Origin: Phallus indusiatus
Taxonomy: Eukaryota; Basidiomycota; Agaricomycetes; Phallales; Phallaceae
Assembly (NCBI GenBank): GCA_027605045.1
Contig: JAQFWX010000026.1
Location: 434,001 to 498,000 of the forward strand
Direction: 5' to 3'
DNA: 64,000 nt
This document shows positions 36,480 through 45,949 of this stretch, one piece after another (position 1 is the stretch's first letter; each line of letters opens with the position of its first letter). The notes beneath the pieces were generated by a model. The model had not been told where the DNA came from and did no database searches. It saw nothing but the letters and a program-made list of their open reading frames with translations. The position numbers and the translations under genes were made by a program.

Positions 36480-38377
36480 TTAAAAAAAGGTGCCTACTTT
36501 CGAATGAAAACTGGTTGCGCTGTCGTCCACGGAGGGACCGTTATAGACCTGAATACTGCGTTCAGCGGAATTGAAGCTGATTGATGGACTGGTGGTGATG
36601 ACAGATTGGAGTTGAATGGATTGGCCCGCTTTTCGGCTTTTCTCTTTGATGTGCTGTCGACTGTTAAGACTGTTGAACAAAAATTACAAGCTCAGAATTT
36701 TAAAATACAGCACAAGTAAAAATACGTACGTTGCTAAACACGTGTTCATGTAAACTATCGAATATCATGATATAAATGATATAAGTGTGATGGGAGTGTG
36801 AAAAAACAAAAGAAAAACGAACGTTTGCTTGTCGGTATTAAAGCAATAAAGAAAACAAAGGTGCCAGGAAGAGCCAAGAACTGTGAAGATTTTTCCGTTA
36901 CTATAATCAATAGTTTGTTTTAGAAAGTGCAAACCAATATCAAATTGAGAGCCGCGAAAAAGCTTGTCACTAGCCCCCGATTAATCGCATTAATCATGAG
37001 CGATTTGATTAATGAATCCGTCCTACAAATGCCATTCAATGGGAGTTTAGTGATGGTGAGTATGAACTGTACCGACGTTTTGTGAACTGATTTCCGGCGA
37101 TCTAAAATTAGCGATAGCGAGATAGTGATGGCTACGTCGCACAAGACACTGGCGACGCCTTGGAGAGTCGTGCTAGGCTAAGAGAAGAAGGACGCTTTGT
37201 TAGATATAACCTAGAGTCTCCAAACTGCTTACCTTTGTTTTATCCAGTCTCGCAAATGAAGCTAAAGAGGTACTAACGTTGTGGCGTTTCAGCCTCAGTC
37301 GACATCAAAAATCACATGTCTGGCGTACGAGAGGATAGTTTGTGCTGATCCCGGCAGGGTTCATATCAGAAATCTCCGATTATCCGACTCCGTCCGAATT
37401 TATCTCACCTGCTCCAGCACCTGAGAAAAAATAGGTCTGAGAAAAAGCCAGATTTTTCACATGTCAATATGTCAATACTGACCCATTGTAAGGAGCGCTA
37501 GTACGGTCTGAAAATCACAGGCATATGAAAAAAATACGTAAAGTTAAAAGAGATTTGTGAGGTACTATAATTATTGGGGAAACAGATTCTTTTTGTCCAC
37601 TGACGTTCAGATTAGATACATACCCGGTATTTTGATGATTGGTTTACTCACATGTAAATACGCAGTACGCGAAGTACCTTTGGGAAAATTGTTAGTGCGC
37701 AGCAATTCCACGCAAACGTCCTTTGAACAAACATTTGCACCAAGAACTCTGACAGGAACTATATATGTGTAAAGTTCCAAGTAGTTTCGAACCATAAATA
37801 AGCGCATGCTTACCCCAGCGAGAAGTTGAGCCTTTTACAGAAACACATGTATCGTCACTATTGCTCATATCCAACCTTTGGAAGAGAGAAAGTTACATAC
37901 TGTGTCCACCCTGAAGAGAGACTTTTAACTTTTTTGTCAAACAATCATTCATTAAGCATGCATACCACAATATCATGGTTAACGCGGCGGAATCACCAAA
38001 GTGATGGATTAGCACGATGTACGCCCCAGCAAAGAAAGCTGTTAGCTGAACAGTTTCTAATAACCTAGACCAATCGATCTTCAGTTTGAACGAGCGATCG
38101 TCTGACATCACTTACAACAACGCCAAAACCTAATTCAAAATTGAGTAGAGTCTTATAAAAGGACGACTTTGAGAACATACCATGACTTTGAGCCACCAGC
38201 GATCTTGTGGATACCAATGGAAATATAACCAAGTTTGCAAAAGACCACAGCCGTAGAAGCTATCAAATAAGGTTAACGATTATATGAGGCTAGTATGAGC
38301 AACTAGTGATCTTACATAGCATCGAACAACAAAGCAATCAGCCAAGCACCCCACGTCAGGTCTAGTGAGTCGGCCAT
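36480..38377 (-). CDS. DUF6534-type seven-helix membrane protein
   Basis: The N-terminus starts MADSLDLTWGAWLIALLFDA and, after an intron, GCGLLQTWLYFHWYPQDRWW, the typical opening of this family (QTxxYFxxYPxDxWWLK). Further exons read LLETVQLTAFFAGAYIVLIH and, near 37140, TTLQGVASVLCDVAITISLS and RTDSLIKSLMINAINRGLVT, the hallmark segment before the last helix. The last exon encodes NSRQHIKEKSRKA and a Ser-rich tail ending at 36480. At least eight exons are needed; joins in 37400-37800 are uncertain. Such proteins are very numerous in mushrooms, have seven predicted helices and no known ligand. It lies between two peroxygenase genes. Confidence 0.75.
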
Positions 38378-39841
38378 AAGCAAATGTAGCACCAGTGATT
38401 ATTGAGCTGAGAGAGTGGGAAGGTATTTAAGCACGCGCTTGTGTTTGAAACTGAAGAAGAAGAAACCAAGAAACCATCAGAAGCAACAACCGCTCTTCGG
38501 GAAATAACTTGCTTCGGATTATTATTCAGCTCCATGTCGACTCTCAAGGGGTTTCAAATCACAAGAATTTTTAGACAAACCTGACTTTAAGTCCTAAATG
38601 ACATTTAGTGAAGGAAACGGGGTCATTAAGTCAATTGAAAAGTTTATTTACTGTGTTTTTTTCATCAAGCAACCAGTGCGACATGTATAATATTTCCATT
38701 CTTGACAAGCGGCGTTTGTTCCCATCACTATGCAGAAATCGCTCGAGGCAGGAATAGAAACGTGTAGACCAATCATTGAAGCGATTATACTCCTCAAGCC
38801 ACGCGCGGACCTGCGCGGACACGGAGCATGGGAAATGTCAATGCCATTCGCTCCAACCGCAGGCTGACATTACTTGGCTTTGAATTCGGCAGGATGGGAT
38901 CAGTACATGATGCACATGCGCAATATAAGATGAAACGCATGACATGTGTTGTTGAAATGATCGAGTTTGGAGATGCTGGCTTTCAGAATCACCTCAAAGA
39001 TGTCTCTTTGGCATACATTTAGATGATATATCAAAGCTTCCGGAGTGGACTAGACCATAAAGCGTTAATGAAAGCATTAAGATTGAGAAGGCGGCCTGCC
39101 TTTCAGCTGCACCTCAAAATGCTGTAATAATATTCTGAGGTAATGGTAGGTTAATGAGAACGCTCCTGGTTTAAAGTACACCAGAGTCTTAGATCCCGGA
39201 CGTTCTGGAGAAGCCAAAGAAAAATACGAGTAAAATCATAAATGTTACTGGGCGTGATGGCGCTAGAATTCGAACCCAGTTTCTACTTTCTCACGCTTAG
39301 GGAGAAGCCGTACGCGTAAGGCCTAGTAAGGCCATGACCGGGAGTCCATTGGTGACCTACTTGTCTGGCTCTTTTCTGCCGAATTTATACGCATTCAAAG
39401 ATTAGATCATTATATTATGACTGGTTATTTCTTTTTAACGGGCTCATGGAACAACCCTTGCCGACGTTGCCATATTCCTCAAGTCTCCATGCAGTCGCCA
39501 ATCCATACTCGTTGCGCTCGTGCCCTTGATGCGCCCTGAATGAAGAACACATCCTTCCATCACATGCAATCACAACTTTTTAGTGATTCGGTGGCGTGTC
39601 GCAACTAATTTTTCAGGACGGATTGCATACCGTGCGTCTCACCACAATCCTCCCAGCATATTAAGCAAGGCGCACGACTTCATGTTTCGATGGATGTGTG
39701 TAAACGCTTTACTACAACCCAGTGATATGCTCGTTTTCTTTGCAGAAATCATTTAAGACATGTTATCAATGTATCAATATCAGTGATTGTTTAATCTCTT
39801 CACTAATCAAACTCGTCACGAGGTGTACAGCATCCGTCTCA
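38378..39841. other. Intergenic with tRNA-like sequence
   Basis: About 1.5 kb. No protein gene is supported. It contains the tRNA-like A/B-box pair at 39266-39334, listed separately. Confidence 0.5.
39258..39340 (-). ncRNA. tRNA-like / SINE-like sequence with A and B boxes
   Basis: On the minus strand TGGCCTTACTAGG at 39334-39322 resembles an A box, and GGTTCGAATTC at 39276-39266 is close to the B-box consensus GGTTCGANNCC. The spacing fits a tRNA gene. Between them TACGGCTTCTCCCTAAGCGT could form an anticodon-like arm. I could not pair a clean seven-base acceptor stem, so this is more likely a decayed tRNA or the head of a tRNA-derived SINE than a working tRNA. Confidence 0.35.
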
Positions 39842-41411
39842 TTATCTCAACCAACCGGCTTTTTGTTTTCCGATGTCAAGAAATTGCTTCCCTTTCACAT
39901 TAGGACCGTATGCGGGGAACACATCCACTGATTGCGAGTATGGTATACTAACCGGAGGTGGTCGAGTCATTTCGAATGTCGCTGGACTACCTCGATCCAT
40001 CGATTGATTACCGCTGGATTTGGAGCCATTTGAGTCCATCGGATCACTACGACCTGAACGAGGTTTTATGAGGATGTTGGAGTTTGGTTTTTCATTCATT
40101 CCGCGAAGATTCAGGAGTAGTCGGCATGAAAGGACAATCTCGAAAATGAGAGTAGGCCTGTCAAATCATGGTAGTCAATTCGTCTACTTGGTATGAAATG
40201 AACGTACGTCAAATTTATGGGTCGTAACATTTTAGGCACAGTGGTGAATATGATGATGTTGGCTACATTCATAGTAAAGATGGCGAAAAAGTACAGGACA
40301 CCGTCTCTCCAGATGACAGTGAACAGTGGAGTGTTGATTTCTCGAACCCAGAATTCATACGCTTTCCATGCGGTTAAACTGGTATATAACTCATAAGGTA
40401 TTCAGAGCTGCTAAATTTGCTTCTCACTTACAAAAATGCCAATGCATCATAAAGAATAGGTATTGACTGCAAGGATAAGTACGTTAACGTGTCACACCTT
40501 CAAGTTGAAGTGCCTTACCCAGAATGCTATGAGCCATCCTTGGGAACCTATCACCGAGCCACATGGTGGTTTCACAGTAGGGATAGGCGGAGCAGGTGGT
40601 AGTGCTGTCGTACTAATCGAGAAGCCTCCAACACCGATTTCAGTCGCCAAAACAAGGATAAGCAACACCGCGATCCACTTGCTTTGTCCATATATCTAGT
40701 ATTGATTGTCATATTAGACCCAGTCGGTTTACTCGTATCAATGTTTGTTTACCGCATAAACCCCTGTTCCCAAAATCATTTGAGAAAGCACGGTTGAGAT
40801 AAGTGCTCCCACCGGTTCCCAATAATACATATCTGTACCATTTTGTCAGCACGGAATGCCTTTTACATTTTTCAGTGGTTACATACGTTTACAATCAGTT
40901 CGACTCCAAGCGTTGGCACCAAGAGAGACGACAAAACACAATCTTTTGAACGGTTGAGCTCTGATAAATGAATTACCTTAACATCGGGGAAACTTACTGC
41001 ACAATCCCAAAATATCTGTTCGCTGATGTAAAACCACGGAGGTTCATAAGTTATTATACACTAGTTAAGAAATATTACCTATATACAAGTAGCTTGATGC
41101 TTAATAAATACGAAGTATGTCAAATAAATGTCTGGCATTATATGGAGAGAAGCACAAACAGTCAGTGGCTTCTTCCAAATTCTCTTGTACTCATTCGGCA
41201 AACAGAGTAAATATTCCCAGCCGAAGATGCAAAACCTGAGTTATAATTAAATAAATTCACTGACGTTTCGAGACATCACCTACGCTCCGACGAGCCATAT
41301 GAGGATGGCTTCCCCACGTTGTTGATTGACTGCCGCTGACTGTGAAGATGGCGAGGGAGCTCCTGGTGTGGAGGTGGGGGGAACAGTCTGATTCTTAAAG
41401 GGTGAGTTCAT
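39842..41411 (-). CDS. DUF6533-type multi-pass membrane protein
   Basis: The N-terminus is a polar Pro/Ser-rich leader from the ATG at 41411, then a join into the DUF6533 segment WEYLLCLPNEYKRIWKKPLT and RYFGIVQ. Later exons read YYWEPVGALISTVLSQMILG, TGVYAIYGQSKWIAVLLILV, ISTTALPPAPPIPTVKPPCG and TAWKAYEFWVREINTPLFTV followed by IWRDGVLYFFAIFTMNVANI. The last exon has SCRLLLNLRGMNEKPNSN and a Ser/Pro-rich cytosolic tail ending at 39842. These are the standard landmarks of the family (WEP after helix 3, RDGxxYF before the last helix, RLLLNLR at the tail start). Exon joins near 41000-41200 are uncertain. Role unknown; probably in the plasma membrane. Confidence 0.78.
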
Positions 41412-43931
41412 ATGTTACTTTTTTCTAACGCTCTTTGCTAAATGGATTTACATTATTTATATAGCATGGAAACTCTGATTCTATAGACTATAGAGTTTCA
41501 CCGTTTCTGCATAGGGCAGATCCCGTATCACTAATACCCAAAGCCGAAGACTCAATACATCATGAACGTAATAAACTTTAGCCTCCCATGATCGATTCCA
41601 TCAAATCCATATGGTAAAATCTGTGGTGTAAAATTTTAGCTAAACCTTTTTGAGCAGTACTATTTCAACCAAGTCTGTCAGATTGGCACCAAGTACTGAC
41701 ATTTCATGTATATGCGCTGTGATAGGCTCACGTGTAGCTGTAAACTGGACAAATAATTTGACGATTGCAAAAGACTTTTAGCTGGTATCACTTCCAGATG
41801 AAATATAAATGTTGTTCGGACCTTTGCAACCTTGTGAATTCACACACTAGTTTGCTCGATTCTCGCCGTATCTTTTCTTGGATAAGGCTAAGGGCTAATC
41901 AGACTGTGTTTTTGGTTAATGCCTACTGATAGTGGTTGGGAGTCTTTGACCATATATCAGTCACAGTATGCGCCCTTTAGAGCGGCTATTTATGTCATCA
42001 TTTCCAACGTGATATGTGCATTGTGAGGAAACGTCGACCTTGGGAGGATGACGTGATCCAGAGCGGGCAAAACGTGCAATAATGATTGTTGCGGCCTCAA
42101 CTTGAAGTTAAGGGACACGACTAAAACAAAACGCGCCGTTCATTTTCTTTTTTCTTCGCTTTCGTAGCAGGGTCTTCCAGTAAAATGTATTCAGATTAAA
42201 TTATCTACGGAAGAAAAAGTAGGATTCAGATCCCAGTTTTTCCACCAGAACAAGAGCTGCGAACGAAATCGAGGTCCAGGGTAATATGTAAATAAAAATT
42301 TTCACTGACATCTTTTCATAATTCCTCGGTAAATCCTCATGAAGGAATGTAATCTCCAAAGTCATGCGGCAATTCCCGGTAAGCTCAATCTAACGGTTAA
42401 ATTTGTGTTGCCTAGACAGACGCGCTTCAAAGCACTTCAAAGAGAGCGTCGTCAGTTACATAAGCAGGGTCCCTTTTTCTCTTCACTTCAGAGTCACCCC
42501 AAATCTTATAAAACACTTCTTTCATTACTTTTCGTTTCCGACTCACTCGCAAGCGTAAGGGCGGGGCTTTCGAGCTTCAATGCTTGAAATTCCTACTGCC
42601 AATCAGTTTCCAAGTTGTCAGAAAACCTCGGAATACGGAAAGACCGTTACCTTACTGATCAGTGGAACAAAGCTTTATCACTACGACATACTACTCCATA
42701 ATGAATTCTCTATACACTTTCCTCCTCGGCATTGCTTCCTCTTGATCTTCGGTATTTTATTTCTTCATCTCCAGTTGATTGAGTAGTACTGTGTTTTTAA
42801 CCCACTCGCTGTAGGTTAAGTTGTCAATGAGAAACGTACTTCGTTCCCTTTTTCAATTGAAGATTCGATAAGTTCAAAAACCCACCTTCCAAGTTCGTTA
42901 GACTGAAGTCGAGACTTTTCAAAGCTGGGGTCACTACACACTAGAATATTAAAGCCATAGCCTATTAGTAGGAAACGTTCAGAGTTTGGTGTCAATGTGA
43001 GTCACAGTAAATGATGATATTTTCGAACAAGTCTCTCTTAAAACCAATCACATTATTTCTAAGCTTCCATTTTATAGTCTAGACTTGGGAGGCGTAAAAG
43101 TAAAATCTAATTTTTGCACCACCACCATATCAATCAAAGATCCGGGAACCGCGCGTGCGGTTATGCGCCACGAAACTTTTTCTTTAACTCTTCCTACCAC
43201 GGCAGCTCTTTCTCTCTCAACTGATCTGAATTGTTCCCATGTACTGATATCCACAATTAATTGGTCCGCATTAAGCAACTGCAATCAGGACGTCCGAAAA
43301 TATAACCCAGAGCAAAATCCGACACCGGGGACGGTCTCCGGAAGGCGCTGTTATTCTCCCCCTGATCGCCGAGTCAAAGTATTGGCACATTACGCAGTGG
43401 AGACCTCCTGTGAGAATATACCTCAAATCAAGAAAGGTACCAACTAACGTATGTGATTGATAAAAGATCCTCCCCAGAGACTGAATCACCGCCTGTCAAA
43501 CTCACTATTAACCTTTGTGCTTCCGATAGAATCTCTTTTACAACAATTCAACCTTAAACACCATAGAAGCTACCCAATTTTCGTAAAAAAACACGAATTT
43601 GAACATGAATTTGTTCAAGGAATCGTATGCTTAATTTTTCGAATGGCTTCTTTTATTAAATCATAACCGTTCTCTTGGATATTGATATCTGGATAGGTTA
43701 TTTCCCAAACTAGTACAACGCGTGTAATATTCTCCCAAACCAGCCGTTGTTTCCACCACGTTTGACAACTTTGGACTTGTTTCAAGTGCCCCGAGCTCCA
43801 TCTCTTGTTCTTCATCCAGGGCGAATCAACTGGGAGATATAGATGCTAAAGAGCGAATGGTAAGCTTAGCATTATGACTTTGTCTTCATTAACTCATAAT
43901 ATGGAATAGTCTCAGCCCACCGTGTTTTAAT
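41412..43931. other. Long intergenic stretch with an orphan promoter-like motif
   Basis: About 2.5 kb without a supported gene. TATAAAA at 42507-42513 is followed by pyrimidine-rich sequence and, at about 42701, an ATG that opens a 14-residue signal-peptide-like frame (MNSLYTFLLGIASS) before a stop. No peroxygenase or other family motif follows. A plus-strand frame at 43085-43447 has no family resemblance. Confidence 0.4.
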
Positions 43932-43938
43932 TATAAAA
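43932..43938 (+). promoter_or_regulatory. TATA box of peroxygenase copy 2
   Basis: TATAAAA in TTATAAAAAGGCTC, 70 bp upstream of the ATG at 44008. The context AAAAGGCT resembles that of the BBE copy 1 TATA box at 15911. Confidence 0.65.
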
Positions 43939-44007
43939 AGGCTCAAGACACGCGTGTTTCTTCGCCACCTCGCCTCATCTTAACTCAAGGACTGGGCTAA
44001 AGGAACG

Positions 44008-45385
44008 ATGAAAAGTATCGCATTCTTCTCTCTTTTTATCTCTTTTACACACGCCTTTCCGGCATACGAATCTCTTGCTGGGCTCAGTCAGAGAGACGTT
44101 GACGAATTCATTAGCAATAACCCCGTCGCAGTTATCCCCAATCCTCCAGGTCCTCTGGCAAATGACTCCATCAAGTTAGTGAATGACCCTGCCCATCCTT
44201 TTATCCCCCCTGGGCCCACCGACCTTCGTGGACCGTGTCCTGGACTGAATACCCTTGCTAATCATGGGGTACGTTGATCTATCAAAATTCAAACTTCATC
44301 ACTGGATCGTCGTTGTTTATTGCTCGACAGTATCTCCCCAGGTCAGGTGTCGCCAGACCAGACCAGCTTGTAACGGCCGTCATGGAAGGCATGCAATATT
44401 GTGTATACTTAACCCCCTATCATCTGCTGATTTTTTTTTCCTAAGGATTCAACTTGGGGAATGATTTTGCCAAGTTTTTGGTCTATCAAGCTCACTTGAT
44501 TGACGGAAACCCTTTGACAAATCTTATAAGCATTGGAATGAAAACACCTGAAACTGGTCCTGACCCTCCGCAACCAGCTTCAGTCGGAGGTTTGAGTCTT
44601 CACGGAACATTTGAAGGTAAGGATTTATTGCGTGGTTTTTCTTTCTCTACTTTCCTCAAAAAGTGGCTTACGATGTTTACGGGTGAACAGGTGATACGAG
44701 CATGACTCGTGTTGACGCGTTCTTCGGCAATCCAGCAGTTTTCAATGAACAACGCTTTGACGAGGTTAGATAATACATTACCTCAAAATTTTTTGGAATA
44801 ATCTCAGTAAACATGACTATATAGTTCTCATCTTTTTCTGAAAAATTCGGCGTTGGCGGAACATACGACATCAACGCGGCGGCCGAGCTCCGCCATCAGC
44901 GTCTTGAAGATTCAATCCAAACGAACCCCGAACTCAGCTTTGTTTCCCCACGAATCTTGTCCGCCTTCTCAGAAGCTGTTTTCCCCACCATCTTTTTCGT
45001 GGACGGCCGTCTGGATAACGGACAACTCAGCCTTACGGCTGCTAGAGACTTCTTTGACACGAACATGATGCCAACAGGATTCAATCGCCAACCAGCAGCA
45101 GTCAGTTTCCCGGTCATAATGCCGCTCGTTCAGCAAATCTTTGATAAACATCCTTTCACTCCGGGTGTTAATAATGGCGTCAACAATTTTACTTTAATGC
45201 CCAACACTCCCGGTTTGTTGGACTTCTGTGGGATTTACGAAGATATCGTCCTGCGCGTTTTGAAGATTCAGTATCCCAATCCTACTGGTCAGCTCAAAGA
45301 GGCTCTCAATACCAACTTAAACTTTTTCTTCTCCGCAGTAGTAGGCCATAACTGTACTCAGGTGTTTCCTTTTGGAACCGACTGA
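44008..45385 (+). CDS. Unspecific peroxygenase (heme-thiolate), copy 2
   Basis: Five exons (44008-44268, 44331-44388, 44446-44616, 44691-44764, 44825-45385) give 374 residues. Exons 2, 3 and 4 have the same lengths as in copy 1 (58, 171 and 74 nt). A signal peptide covers about residues 1-16 (MKSIAFFSLFISFTHA). Cys77 in GPCPGLNTLANHG is the heme ligand; Glu163-Gly164-Asp165 is the magnesium site; Arg231 and Glu238 in SPRILSAFSE are the acid-base pair. The intron after exon 2 starts with GC (GAAG|GCATGC) and ends CCTAAG; reading a GT donor just downstream would create a stop. Expected to be secreted and to use hydrogen peroxide for hydroxylation or epoxidation. It is a paralogue in opposite orientation to copy 1. 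Confidence 0.93.
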
Positions 45386-45949
45386 GTTCCTTTGTTGCAC
45401 GCCAAGCATTCACATGCGTTTTATTTCTCACAACTCCTGTTTTTAATATATTTATGTATATTAGTTTCGCCTGTTATTTATTATTGTACTGTGCTTCTAT
45501 TTGTGTTTAAAAAAAAGTCATTGGCACGCAGTTGGACAGATACGACCTCAGGCGATCCGCAAAAGTTGACCGGGGGCGCCGGCTTGATTTACCATCATAA
45601 TTCTTAGCCTCATGCAGCAATCGATACTTATATAGTAAGGGGGTGCCAGGCTTGAACAAAAACGTGTCGTCCGTAACGGTGGTCTGATTCCAAAAGCGGA
45701 CCAGTGACTCTGACACCGGTCGTGACATATCAATGTTCGACAGACTCTGAGATAATAATTTGGACAGATATGGATACAATGACTGACATACGTAGAGATG
45801 GAGATGTGATATGTGAGAAACAACATACAAAAAAAAAGGAAATAGAGTATAAGCACATCCATAGCTTGCCTCAAATACGAGGGTCCTAATAAATATAACA
45901 AAAGATAAACAGTACAGGGTTTGATTCTTTATGACGTAATAACCTTTCT
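45386..45949. other. Intergenic, convergent 3' ends
   Basis: About 560 bp between peroxygenase copy 2 (plus) and the eisosome gene (minus). No supported gene; frames on the minus strand here are hydrophobic but unsupported. Confidence 0.5.
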
